64,000 nucleotides of DNA from Echinarachnius parma. Its lineage: Eukaryota > Echinodermata > Echinoidea > Clypeasteroida > Echinarachniidae. A program made the position numbers and the translations under genes. The notes under the pieces are model-generated. The model did not search any database, had not been told where the DNA came from, and saw only the letters and a program-made list of their open reading frames with translations. Numbering within the stretch: position 1 is the stretch's first letter; every line of letters begins with the position of its first letter. The stretch covers positions 1 to 64,000 of the forward strand of contig JBAMJV010002917.1 of NCBI GenBank assembly GCA_037951105.1, given 5' to 3'. Positions 12,304-24,355 of this stretch are shown piece by piece.

Positions 12304-12691
12304 TTAAAGGGATCTAGTAACTTTGTTGATAATTGCAAAAAGTGATGCGTGGTTAATAAAATGTGTATTGGTGTGATCTGATATGTCCAGAAAGTAATGC
12401 GTGAAAATTTCAAGTTAGTTGGATATTATTTGGCCGAGAAATGAGCGAAAATGCAAATTGATATTCACTTACTCATTGCACTTACTTTGTACACAGCTGA
12501 AAAGGTCCCATACCGTAGATAATTTCATATCCGAACACTTAAATCATAAAAATCTTTTTAACAAAATGGAAATTTGAAAAACCGAAACCTGTCCCATGCT
12601 TTTATATATAAAAATAAAACAAGGTAAGAGGGAACAGCTATAATTCCAACTGGATTTTTAGGATTTGGACAATGTTACTAAGTCCCTTTAA
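12304..12691. mobile_element. Family B MITE, best preserved copy
   Basis: TTAA at both ends (12304-12307, 12688-12691) with imperfect inverted ends TTAAAGGGATCTAGTAAC and TTAAAGGGACTTAGTAAC. About 380 bp, no reading frame. TTAA duplication and TTAAAGG ends resemble T2/Kolobok-type MITEs. Confidence 0.88.
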
Positions 12692-12930
12692 GGTCTAGAG
12701 GTCAGGAGACCTTTTGGTGAGGACATTTCACTCAGCACTCGGTTATCTGAAATTATTTCCATGAATTCCACCTGCCCAAATAGAGCTTTTATTAGTGATA
12801 TATAATAACTGATTTTTTTCCTTCATTTATAAGACAAGTACTTTTCTAAATGGACACCACCCTCTGTTATCTTAATAAAATTAATTCAATGAATTTCACC
12901 TGCCAAAATAGTGCTTTTATAATTTAGTGA

Positions 12931-13816
12931 TATACACCGTGTCCCAGAAAAAACGAAACCGGGTTTCATGGCAGACATTTTATGTTATAATGAATAATTT
13001 CCTTGATGATATATATATGTCTGAAAAGCTACGTGTCTCTTCTTTTATTTGATATACAACTTATGGCACATAATTCACGCATGACTGAATTAGAACGATA
13101 GAAAGTGGTGTTACCAAAATTCAATTTGCGCGCAGAAATTACAAGTTTGGGTGAGGTTTTGGGGAGAGTTTTAAGAGTAGTAAACGTACTTATTTTGAAA
13201 AAGGACAGACACCGCATGAAAATTCATAATTTTATCTTTTATATGACACCTGATGATTAAAAAATAAATTATATATGCCAGAGAACGAATACAATGAAAA
13301 CATGCTTGATTCCAGCCCAAATGAGTAACTTTCCCTGTTTCCTGACCCCCATGTTTGTGTAAATTCACTCATGCATCAACGTCCATTGTCAGCTGCTAGT
13401 CAGGAAAGCTGAGCGACTTCTTACTCAACTTTCACTCATTCGGGCAGAAATCAGGCATGTTTTCATTGTACTCGTTCTCTGGCATAAATCATTTATTTTT
13501 TTAGCATGAGGTGTCATGTAAAAGATAAAAATATGAACTTTTATGTGGTGTTTGTCCTTTTTAAAAATAAGTACGTTTACAACTCTTAAAACTCACCCAA
13601 ACTTCAAATTTATGCGTGCAAATTGAATATTGGTAACACCACTTTCCATTGTTCTAATTCAGTCATGCTTGAAGTATGTGCCATAAGTTGTACATCAAAT
13701 GAAAGAAGAGACACAGAGCTTTCCAAGCATATATATATCATCAATTAAATTATTCATTATGACAGAAAATTTCTGCCATGAAACCCGGTTTCGTTTTTTC
13801 TGGGACACGGTGTATA
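12931..13816. mobile_element. Large foldback element with CACCGTGTCCCAG ends
   Basis: 878 bp (12935-13812) bounded by TATA on both sides. Left end CACCGTGTCCCAGAAAAAAC; the right end is its complement. Arms of roughly 380-400 bp stay alignable inward (for example GAACGAATACAATGAAAACA on one side and its complement on the other). No transposase; a TA/TATA target suggests a Tc1-mariner-type MITE. Confidence 0.88.
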
Positions 13817-14339
13817 ACTGATTTATTTTAATACTTACAAGCAGGTTCTTGACATTTATTCGAGGGCCTAGCCAGATCCATACAAATTATGCCTTAAAAA
13901 TGCATTTGTGTACATTATTGCAGTACATGTATGTTTAGCCACCCTTTAATTCTTTGCAAAAGGTATGAATACTGTGCAATCTGTGGCACTGCGACATCAT
14001 TGGCCAAAATATGAGGCAATTTAAAATGTAAAGGGAGCCAGATGCTTCCATTTGATTCCGATTCAAGTGTTTAATTTCTACAATTTCAACATTGTATAAA
14101 AATCATGAGAGGAGTATTTTACATCTATATCTAAGCATAACGGGTAATCAATCATACACAAAATACATTTAATTAAGTCTACATTAATTCTTAATTGTTG
14201 TTAATAAAAATGTGGAGGATCCAATTGAGAGAATGAGGCCTGTACATGTGTATAATGAAAGGCCCCTTGAAAATTTACAATAACAATGTTCAATGACATG
14301 CATGTTACGAAGTGGACCACACAAAACGAGACGAGATGC

Positions 14340-14352
14340 AGTAGCCTAGCTA

Positions 14353-14383
<31 letters not shown>

Positions 14384-14570
14384 CACGGATGGGGGGGGGG
14401 CATGTGCCCCTCCCCCAATAATTTGACCAAAAAATATAAGACATATAAAGGGGACAATCAGTGTAAAAATAAAGAAATAAGTAAGGTGTGCCCCCCCCCC
14501 CCCCCCTCCCACAATCACTCTGGTGCCCCCAAATCTTTCCGACCACGCTACGCCACTGACAAGACGCCAA
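14340..14570. repeat. Poly-G/poly-C bounded repeat
   Basis: A 27-base G run (14357-14383) and a second G run precede CATGTGCCCCTCCCCCAATA. A C run at about 14490-14506 precedes GGTGCCCCCAAATCTTTCC and GACCACGCTACGCCACTG. A decayed relative is at 44355-44430. The rest of 13820-15310 shows no gene. Confidence 0.5.
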
Positions 14571-15310
14571 TCCCGCACGCTTCATCGTGCCTCGCTAATT
14601 TCACGAGAAGAGAGGTCGCGAGACCTTTCGGCAGCGAGGACATCAGCCCTGGTCATCTCTAATTTAGCGCATAAAGGACGCAATAGAAACACATGCCGTT
14701 GTGCACAGTTGCAAAGGGATCACGCTGAATAGCTGATAAGGTCACCGCCAACCAGTATCATCAGGCAAAGCAAACGCAGGGATGTTTAATAAACTGGCCC
14801 TCTGTTACCTTTAAGGTCGGGCATGTGAATTCCTAGCATTGGATGAACTTACTGCCCGCCCCTAAGCCGAAAGAAACACTTATGGCAAAAACCTTTTCTT
14901 CCGTTCCGTGTAGCTATATTTTTTCATCCCCACCCACCCCCCTCCCCCTCATTTTTCTTTCTAAATGTAGATTCTTGATGAATTAATTTGCAACGTGAAT
15001 TTTCATTATTTTGTGCTTGTAGGTTAATTGCATTTTGCGCCAAGTACTTTTTCCAGGCAAGCGGGGCTTGGTAACAAAAGAGGAAACAGGACGCATTAAT
15101 CGGATCACCTAATCGCAACGTGCCATCCCTGATGATGCGCTGCGCAACCTGAGGAGGAGAGGAAAAAAAAGGGGAAAGTTGCTCGGCTGTTGAACTAATC
15201 ATGTTGCGTTTAACCCATTAAGGACTACATGGAAGTTTAGGGCTGCAGTCTATAGAATAAATACTCCATATTCTATATGATGATCTATACATCAAATTGT
15301 CTCCTATGAG

Positions 15311-15727
15311 TTAAAGGGTACCACCACCCAAAAATAATATTCTTATCAATGAAAGGTAATATCTTCAGTAGTCCATTCCATCAACAAGTTCACAAAAATA
15401 TGTTTCCAGAAAAAAATATATAATTGGAAAATGCATCACCATTCTAAAGCATGCGATCATGGGTCTGCATGTACGAATTTGTCCAGAGCGAACGAATCGT
15501 CCAGGATTCAATTGTCTCTAAACGTAAATGTAGGCGTGAATAGCATTGGCGCACCCGCAAATGTTTGGCCCGTACGGAACCATGAAATAATAGTGGTTCC
15601 GAAAGTGGTGGTAATTCATTGCTTTGTTTATGAATTACACAACCAATGTTGGGTATTTATTTGATATCACAAAATGGTACCAAAACATCTAATTATGTGT
15701 TGTTCTTTGCCTGGTGGTCCCCTTTAA
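15311..15727. mobile_element. Family D MITE
   Basis: TTAA at both ends; left TTAAAGGGTACCACCACCC, right complement TTAAAGGGGACCACCAGGC. 417 bp. A second copy in opposite orientation is at 18148-18586 with matching internal blocks (GGTTCC, CGTACGGAACCA, TTGATATCACAAAA). Confidence 0.88.
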
Positions 15728-15778
15728 TGCAGTATGTCAAAAAGGAGAACATTTGTTGAACCAATCATGTTGTTGCGC

Positions 15779-15953
15779 TTAAAGGGGTAGTACAGTTTTT
15801 CATCTGTTTCTGAACCGATTTTAATCAAAGAAAGTTTATTCTGTCATTAAAATTGTACATGCTCTTTCAAATTTTACACTCAGTTTTTCATAATCTCACA
15901 AAAAAATTATTTTCTGCAGCGCCCTCTATACCAAAACTGAACTACCCATTTAA
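15779..15953. mobile_element. Family C MITE, internally deleted copy
   Basis: TTAAAGGGGTAGTACAG to GAACTACCCATTTAA, only 175 bp. It keeps the right-hand third of the full element (CTGAACCGATTTTAATCA, CAAATTTTACACTCAG, GCGCCCTCTATACC) joined directly to the left end. Confidence 0.85.
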
Positions 15954-16627
15954 GCCATTTTAAAGGTTAGGGGTATGGTCAATGGAATATGTGTGTTATG
16001 ATGATCGAACATAAAATTGTCTGTACAATGGGTTGATGCTGGAATACTCTCTAGGGAGTCAAAAATGTGCACTTTGTATAGATTTGTACAATGTGACTAG
16101 ATCCCATTAAGGAATGTTGTAGTAAGTATGAGCACTATAAATATGTTTATCATTTTACTTGCATAATATGCCCCACAATGAGCTACAAGGTTGAAAGGAG
16201 GTTGAATGGAGGTTGTTTTCTTGAAAGCACTTACATGTAGTCCTGCACAGTAATGCTGAACTAGATACTCAGAAAAACAAGTTAACCTGTTCAGGGCTGA
16301 TCCAAAACATACACTCAGGCTATATAAAGAAATCATACTGATGTGTTATATATATTTAACAAAATCAAGACGACTTGAGGGGGTTAAAAAACCAGGTATT
16401 AAAGTATGTACTGTGTGTGCTAACTACAGGACCAAATGAGGTAATTTTCCTGGAAGCAAGATCACCTCATATTAACGGTGAACTAGATACCGTATTGAAA
16501 TTAAAAACAGGTAGCGAAGATAAACCAGACAGTACCATGACACATTGACCCTACTACGGGCAGATCCTACAAGGGCGTTCAGGCATATTTTTGCCAAGGG
16601 GGCTTTAAACTAAAGTCTTTCGCCAAA

Positions 16628-16725
16628 ATATCATCCTTAATTCAAACATATAGAGAAACTGAACAGAAATATATTGTGATTACAAGAAGGCAAAGAAAAT
16701 GGGATTCCAACGGGATATCATCCTT
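16628..16725 (-). mobile_element. 5'-truncated tRNA-derived SINE
   Basis: A 76 bp insert (16639-16714) flanked by exact 11 bp direct repeats ATATCATCCTT. It matches the 3' part of the SINE at 54719-54999, from TTCAAACATATAGAGAAAC to GGGATTCCAACGGG, and stops inside the tRNA-like head. This is typical 5' truncation on the - strand. Confidence 0.8.
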
Positions 16726-18147
16726 TCATCATCCTTCCAGTTTTCAGCTGAGATGCTGATGACTTACTTACATGTAGTTGGCTAGAAATGATGAACTTGA
16801 TGATTTTGGCCTGAATATTGCACGGTTTAGCCCAAAAATTATGTAATCTTGTCTGTATTAAAGGGAAAGTTGAGTTTTGGTAGAGAGGGCGCTAGACTAC
16901 TTAATTGGTTTGTGAGGTAATGAAAAACTGAGTGTAAAATTTGAAAGAGCATAATATTTAAACAATAAAATCATCTTTGTTTGATCAAAATCGGTTCAGA
17001 AACGGCTGAAATATCCATAAATGGGCAATTCTGTGGTAACGGAATTACAATTCAGAGAAATTTTGCTCATTCTTTTTCATAATATGGATTAGTCCTATGA
17101 CCTAAAGGCTTATCAACACTTTAATAAGTTCTGGAGATATACCTGCTGTCATATAGAAACAAAAATATGGAAATTTCATACATGAGGAAAGTGCTAGCAC
17201 GTATGATACGTCGGTAACGGAATTACGGCAGAGAATGGGCCTTTTTTCCCACCTTCAACTTTCACATGAATTCCTCTGAAATTTAAAAGACATTTTGTGT
17301 AGATTTATTTTAAAATTCATTGCTATGGGTGTCAACTTCATGATAACATTAATTTTTTCCTTTATGTTCATCTTGTTTGGTCGTAACTGACCATGTTTCC
17401 AAAAAAGGCAGCGGTAACGGAATTACATAAATGGTAACGGAATTACGCCTTCTGAAATTTACCTTAAAAAGTATAATTTTTTGAATAAACAGATAAGCTA
17501 AAATCCCTTTAAAATGTTATTTTTATGTTCAAACATTTATAAAAACCAAAATGCAAGATACTTTTATGCCAAATTATGAAGTAATATATGAATACGCCTG
17601 CTTAATTTGTTAATTTGGTAACGCAGTGTGAAATTTCTAAAAAAATAACTATTTGTATTTGCGAAATTCAAGTCAGTCTTCATTTACATAGTCCTTGTTA
17701 TCAAACTCTGCAGTCCTGGCTCAAATCAATGGTCACATATTTCTCTATTTATACTAGAAAGCTATCTAATGAACATGGTAACGGAATTACACTAGTAACA
17801 CTGCTTTGTCAATTATCCACAAATTCTTCTAAACTATACGTATCCATTGGATAAATATCACTTCTACCAAAGTATTTCATACACATATACTACAAAAACA
17901 CTTTTTTGATCATGTACACTTCCTTATATTATGCAATTTGGACAAAACAGATTGGGAAGCAAGTGCTTAGCAGAACAATAAATCAAAGTCAGATGTCAAA
18001 TGATGCATGTATCAAGGGTAACATGAATTGCTTGAAGTATATCATGCAATACACAATGTGTACAACTTGATATTAGAATTTAGAAAACCCTGGGAAGACT
18101 TATACATTGGACATGTACTAACAAAGTATGTAACCATGCTGGTAAGT

Positions 18148-18586
18148 TTAAAGGGGACCACCAGGCAAAGGACAACACATTATTATATGTTTTGGTACCG
18201 TTTTGTGATATCAAATAGATACCCGACATTTTGCAAAGGGTTGTGTAATTCATAAACAAATCAATTAATTTCCACCACTTACGGAACCACTGCTATTTCC
18301 TGGTTCCATACGGGCCAAGCATTTGCGAGTGCGCCAATGCTTTCACGCGTACGTCAATAGAATCCCGGATGATTCGTTCGCTCTGCACAGAGCGCTCTGG
18401 GTCTGCACGCATATAGTCTTCGCAATTCAGACCGCATGAAAGCATGGTTGAGAATGGTGATGCTTTTTCCAATTATATATTTTTTTCTGAAAACATATTT
18501 TTGTGAGCTTGTTGAAGGAATGGAATACTAAAGATGTTACCTTTCTATAATTTAGAATATTATTTTTGGGTGGTGGTACCCTTTAA
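18148..18586 (-). mobile_element. Family D MITE, reverse copy
   Basis: TTAA at both ends, left TTAAAGGGGACCACCAGGC, right GGTGGTGGTACCCTTTAA. Same internal order as 15311-15727 but reversed. It is nested inside the 5.5 kb insertion, so it is younger. Confidence 0.88.
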
Positions 18587-18619
18587 TGGCCAGCACGGAT
18601 AGGGTTCAATCCTATTGTC

Positions 18620-19260
18620 TGAATGTTAATACCAATAATTCTGGGAAGTTAAAAGCCATGAAACTAATTAGTATGTTATGAGTAATTATATGAAGGAAAG
18701 TGTATCTCTTCTGTCCATTTGTGGCTCATTGAGGGTATATATGATATGCTATTAGACCTGTAAATAATGTCTACCTGTATGCCATCTACTAAATTGTTCT
18801 AAATTAAACTCATCCATCTGATCAAAATCACTACTACTGAAGAATACTACCAAGACACTTTTTTGGTCATGTACACATACTTGATGCAATTTGGACATAA
18901 TAAATTGTTAGAAGCATGTACAAGAACATTAATTTATAGTCAGATATCAGGTGATACATGTATCAGGAATACAATTATTTGTTTGTAGTATATTATGTAA
19001 TGCACAATGTGTACAACTTGATATTAAAGATGTTCAAGTTTTAAAAATCCTAAACTTATTTATAAATTGTACTAACAAAGTATGTTACAATACTGACAAG
19101 TCAAATGGCCAGCAAGGATAGAGTTCAATCTTATTGTCTGAACTTTAATTCATCAGCAATAATACTGGCAAGCTACATTTTAAAGCCAGTGAATAAGTTA
19201 GCATGATACATGCATTTATATGAAGGAGAGTATATATCTATTTTGTCTGTTTGTGGCTCT
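18620..19260. repeat. Diverged direct repeat of the 17.9-18.1 kb segment
   Basis: Shared phrases such as TTTTTTGATCATGTACA/TTTTTTGGTCATGTACA, ATGCAATTTGGACA, ACACAATGTGTACAACTTG and GATATTA appear at 17900-18075 and again at 18850-19025. The phrases GGCCAGCACGGATAGGGTTCA and GGCCAGCAAGGATAGAGTTCA are at 18590 and 19107. The segment of roughly 500-950 bp was duplicated before the family D insertion. Confidence 0.6.
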
Positions 19261-20104
19261 TTTACATATATCTAAGACCTGTGAATAATGTAATTGGCCC
19301 GAATTCTCAAATCAGTAGCTCAACTTGAGCTTGGCTTAAAAAGACAAAACCTACCGGTAACAATATTCACCAGTAGACCTATTGTGTAGTTCCTGTATGG
19401 TGCTATAATATTTGAATGGTTTCCTTTCATTATCTAGTCAATCCCTTGAGTTCTGATATTAGGCAACAGGGCAATGGGCCCTTTGAAATATAGCCGAAGT
19501 ATAGTCTGTCATCAGCCCAATTGTGTCTGGATCATCCTGGACATTTGCAGGTGACCTCTTATAATATTGACAGAATTTCAAAGGGCCCATTGTCTTAATG
19601 CTTTTAAGCAGAAGCAAGGGATTGACTAGATAATGAGATGAAACTTTATACTCAATACTCCTGCTGGCGCAAAGTGGTACTGGTAGTCTTGGTCTTTTTA
19701 GACCAATCTCAAGTTGAGCAACTGATGAGATTTCAAGCCAAAGTCATCTACTATGTGGCCAACCATACTTCTCTGGTACTGTTTGCTTCACTTGGCCAAT
19801 TAATTTTTTGGCATTGTTTTCTTTGCAGTGTTGAACTACCACCCATTTCAATTTGAGGTCCTCCATGCCGCTGCTGATGACATTGCTAATAGGGAGTTTT
19901 CGATCGCTGATACGAGGACCGTTGACCTATCGTCCCAGTGAAGTACCACATTGAGTTGACTAGGCACGTTGAATGTTGCTATTTACCTTTTCGATTTCAT
20001 ACGACGACGCGCGTTCAAGTCTCGGGATAGTTACGCCATGCATTGCTCGTGCGAAGTTTGCAGAGAATAGAAGATTAGTTTTGTAAACAAAAGGTTTTAA
20101 TATC

Positions 20105-21345
20105 CAATACAGTCAAACCTGTGTATAGTGACCACCAGATTGAAAGAAGAAAAGTGGCCGCTCTTAACAGGTGACCTTTATAGACAGGTTCTATACAATC
20201 GTATTAAGACAAACCTCTGTATAGTGACCACTCAATTGAAACAATACAATTGACACTTGATTGCAAGTGACCTTTATAGACAGGTGCCAACATACAGTCA
20301 AACCTGTGTATAATGACCACCAAAGGGATATGAATAATTGGCCGCTATAAACTGGTGTCCATTGCAGACAGTTCCAAAATACCGTTTACAGTCAAACCTG
20401 TGTGTAAAGACCACCAAATGAAAACAAGAAAATTGGCCGCTATTATCAGGTGACCTTTATAGACAGGTTCCGAAATATTGTTTACAGTCAAACCTGTGTA
20501 TGACCACCAATGGAAAACAAGAAAATTGGCCACTATGATCAGGTGACCTTTAAATACATGTTCCGAAAAGTCGTTTACAGTCAAACCTGTGTAGAAAGAC
20601 CACCAAAGGAAAACAAGAAAATTGGCCGCTATTATCAGGTGACCTTTGTAGACAGGTTCCGAAATACCGTTTACAGTCAAACCTGTGTATAATGACCACC
20701 AGATTGAATGAAAACAAAATTGCCGCTCTAAACAGGTGACCTTTATAGACAGGTTCTATAAAATCTTATTAAGACAAACCTCTGTATAGTGACCACTCAA
20801 TGGAAACAATACAATCGACACTAAATTGCAAGTAAACCTTTATAGACAGGTGCCAACATATTGTTTACAGTCAAACCTGTGTATAACGACCACCAAAGGA
20901 AAACAAGAACATTGGCCGCAATAAACAGGTGCCCTTATAGACCTGTTCCATAAAATCATATACATGTATAGTAAACGTTGTATGGTGACCACCCAAGTGC
21001 AACAAGACATGTGGTCGCTATAAACAGGTGACCTTTATAGACAAATTTCATAACACAGTGTACTGTCAAACCTGTGTATAGTGACCAGCCAAATGAATCA
21101 TTGGAAGTGGGCGCTATAATCAGGTAACTTATTATTGACAGACTCCATAGAATTAAAATGAGATAGTAAAACCTGTGTATAGTGACCACCCAATGCAGAC
21201 AAGAAGAGTGGACGCTATAAACAGGTAACCTTTATAGACAAGTTCATTTAAATCATATAGTTCAGTTAACCTGTTTACAGAGACCACATCAGAGAAACAA
21301 GAAATATATATACAGCTATATATGACGTTGTTTTTAGTAGCCAAA
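20105..21345. repeat. Family A ~95 bp tandem array, about 13 units
   Basis: Units begin with variants of ACAGTCAAACCTGTGTAT followed by TGACCACC and end with GTGACCTTTATAGACAGGTT. Starts are near 20110, 20211, 20296, 20390, 20485, 20578, 20673, 20770, 20868, 20968, 21062, 21168 and 21263. Short open frames on both strands are repeat shadows (repeated VYKGHL or TGLTVN). Confidence 0.92.
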
Positions 21346-21399
21346 TAGTGCTTGTCGTCACAGATCTAGACCGACGGCAAAACAGGGGTGTACACGTAT

Positions 21400-21470
21400 T
21401 AGATATCTGGTACGAACGACGGGCACGTAGATGCGCATGCGCACTGCTTCAAAACATGACGTCACTGTAC
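21400..21470. promoter_or_regulatory. NRF1-like and CRE sites
   Basis: TGCGCATGCGCA at 21432-21443 matches the NRF1 consensus, and TGACGTCA at 21457-21464 is a full CRE. They are 13 bp apart at the end of the family A array. The motifs are plain; promoter activity is inferred. Confidence 0.4.
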
Positions 21471-23354
21471 CAGTCCACTAGTGAACGTACAAATCGAAAA
21501 GTCCGTATTATAGACTGTGTTGTTGCTTTTTCCTCTGTTCTGAGTGTTCTTGCTGTTATCTTGGACACTATCTTCCTCAATACTACCTGCAGTCTTAGAC
21601 TTCAACAAGGGGAGGGTGTTGGGGTTGGGTGATCTATTTTTTATTTTCTTGCCAAAGACTGCAAGATTTTGTTTGTTTATACTTTGTGAAAACTATGCCT
21701 GACATATGTTTAATAGATAAACTGTTTCTCAACTATTTTTTTGGCAAAAGAACAGAAGGTCATAAGAGAGGATCTATCTCATTTGATATCTTCCTTTATA
21801 TTCATAATTTGTTTTTTACTCATCAGAAGTTGGATTTTGTTTTCCCCCCTGTATAGCAGGTGGAGTTCCTTTCTTTCAAAAACTTCCTACCCACTATGAA
21901 GTCAAATTAATGTTGCATCCCCTACCGATGTAATTCCGTTACCGGTGTAATTCCGTTACCATGTAATTCCGTTACCGATGTTTTCATAGAAATGGGTGAA
22001 GATATTAAAGAATTGGGTGTTTGGGATTTCAAGGACACATATTTTAGCATTGGATTTACAATTACAGAATAATTCATCAATATTAAAGTTCTTTAAAAAA
22101 ACTTTCTTGGAATTTCGGTAACGGAATTACATACAAATTGGAGTAGATTTGGTCATTCTGTCCAGGAAATATTGGTTCCGGTTGGAACAAGTGCTTTACA
22201 AAATAAGAAGATTATCCATATACTAGTATAACTGCAAAGTATATAAAGGAATAAGTTCAGGGATCAATGATTTATTGATTTGGTATTGAATTTAGTCATT
22301 TTTTCAATTCTGAAGCCTAGAAAACCCAAAAAGTTCAAACACTGCTTTCAGAAAAACAGATTAAGTTATACACAAACGGTCTTCTATTCACTAATATATA
22401 GGACGTTGTCCACCCAAAACATGCTTTGAAATTGTATTTCATAAACTTTTAAATTTTCCATTTTTGGCCTCTCTCATCCGGAATTGCCCAAATATAACAA
22501 TTTGTAATAAACCCGGGGCCCGGGTTTATTCGAGAATTTTGAACCAGCCGTTAAAAATTCAAAAAAATGCTTCCTCTTTTCAAAAAGTTACAAAATAGGT
22601 ATTTAAATAGTTGTTGGTTATTTCTCTATCTAATCACTATTTCAACAAAGCATCACATGCACAATATTTTATTCAAAATGGTTGAAACCGATGAGTGTTT
22701 AGAGAGCGCCCTCTTACGTTTTAACGGCTCTTTTTGAATGATAACATGATCTTTACTACGTCATTTGTAATTTTGTGTTCCTTTCTAGTTATAACTATTA
22801 GTTTGTAATGTAATGATGCAGGTTTTGGTTACTAAAATTCAGTTTCACTAAAACTGTACTCTCCTTACCAGAACTCAACTATCCCTTTAATATAATGACA
22901 TGAGTTTGCTCAAATATTACATATGAAATACTAAAAAAAAAAACAGCTGTAAATTTGCAGAGCTCTAGAGTTCACTGCAAAACAAATTTTAGAGTGTTTT
23001 TTTTTCTTCATGCAGGCGAGCTTAAAAAGTAGCCCCCTGAAAATTAAATGGTAATTTTCCTTGAATTTCATTCACCGATGATATTTTAGGTCATGTATAT
23101 AGTAAAATAACCAAGAATTATTTCTAGCGTCTGGAGCCGAGACGGTTAATACAGCAAGTCCCTTTTTTTTTAAAGGCTGCCCGAGATACGCTGGCAAATA
23201 GTAAACAAGCTGTTGTCAACAAGCGTGTGGAACAGACAAACACATTACTGGCTTAGAACGAGAGTGCCATGAAAGCTAACATGGAGCGCACATCTTCACT
23301 TGAGAACAAGAAGGGCGCTATGTCACCTTTTTGTACTTCCCTCACAATCACGTT

Positions 23355-23745
23355 TTAAAGGGACTTAGTAACATTGTCCAAATCCTAAAAACTTACTACA
23401 AACTCTAGTGGTTCTCTCATACCTTGTCATGTTCATATTAGCAATTAAAGGATGGGACAGGTTTCGGTTTTTCAAATTTCCATTTCGTTCAAAAGATATT
23501 TACGCAACGATTGAAGTGTTCAGTGTCTACGGGAGAATTTAAGCTGTGTACAAAGTAAGTGCAATGAGTTAGTGCATATCACTTTGTATTTTTGCTAATT
23601 TCTCTGCCAAAAAACATCCAAACATCCAATTTACGTGAAATGTTCACACATTACTTTGTGGACATATATATCAGATCACACCAATACACATTTTGTATTA
23701 CTTTCACTTTTTGCACTTGTCAACAAAGTTACTAGATCCCTTTAA
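23355..23745 (-). mobile_element. Family B MITE, reverse copy
   Basis: TTAAAGGGACTTAGTAACAT to GTTACTAGATCCCTTTAA, TTAA at both ends, reverse of 12304-12691. The segment 22900-23350 to its left has no gene; it holds an A run and AGCCCCCTGAAAAT, a phrase that recurs near 63100. Confidence 0.88.
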
Positions 23746-24355
23746 GTCTAGGGAGCCTTGTACTTGTAGAATTCCAAATATAGCTCTCTTTTATTTTTCA
23801 TATATATTCCAGAAAACATGAATAATTATTATCTGAAATTTGGCAACATGAAGAGAAGGATACAACCTGCAAGATGGTATGCATAACTAAATTTATTTTT
23901 AAAAAAATGGACGTAACGCCCTTCTGATTCTTAGATTCTCACCCAATGATCGTTACTCGCACAAGAATCTAATTAAGACGGAGGTGGCTTAGAAATCATT
24001 ATTTTTTTGCGTATCATCCTGAAAAAATGAAAACAAGCCGTAAACAAGCGTGGGAGAAAAAAACACAGTTATCACACAAGCTTGGAACGAACGAGAGGGT
24101 CATTGACCCTCCATGTTTCTGTACAGTCTCCAATAAACAAATTCATATAAAATGTATAACAGTGAAATGTATAACAGTGACAAAACAAATACAAGGGGCA
24201 ACAATTTAGCCCCCAAATGCTCCAAAATCAAGAAACCTTACATTTTTCTAATAGAGCTCAAAGAAAAAAATGTTCTATAAGTTTTATTTCTAGGCAGCAG
24301 TGAGCATCCAAAATGTTTTTCTTCTCCATATTCCCTACAAACACAAACACAACTA

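Larger units (their letters stand above)
17023..22489. mobile_element. 5.5 kb insertion with GGTAACGGAATTAC repeats
   Basis: 5467 bp inside a family C MITE. The ends are short inverted repeats (left GGGCAATTC, right complement GGGCAATTC), flanked by AAAT on both sides (17019-17022 and 22490-22493). GGTAACGGAATTAC occurs exactly at 17035, 17213, 17413, 17433, 17777 and 22117 (+) and at 21930, 21947 and 21963 (-), with a partial match at 17617, so copies cluster in the outer ~800 bp of each side. The interior carries a family D MITE and the family A array. No transposase frame is visible, so it appears non-autonomous; superfamily not assigned. Confidence 0.75.
16858..22890 (-). mobile_element. 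Family C MITE split by a 5.5 kb insertion
   Basis: Left piece 16858-17022 and right piece 22490-22890 are the two halves of one reversed family C element (compare 30056-30606). They have TTAA at the outer ends, AGAGGGCGC, CAAAATCGGTTCAGAAAC and AATAAACCCGGGGCCC blocks in the right order, and CAACTATCCCTTTAA at the end. Confidence 0.85.

Noticed and set aside
14201..14578. 125 aa - strand frame with Gly and Pro runs
   Set aside because: Created by poly-G/poly-C tracts and a dispersed repeat.
20345..21344. Repeated open frames with VYKGHL and TGLTVN motifs
   Set aside because: Translations of the family A tandem array, on both strands.
17023..22489. Possible transposase gene in the 5.5 kb insertion
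   Set aside because: No frame above about 95 codons and none with recognisable transposase motifs.
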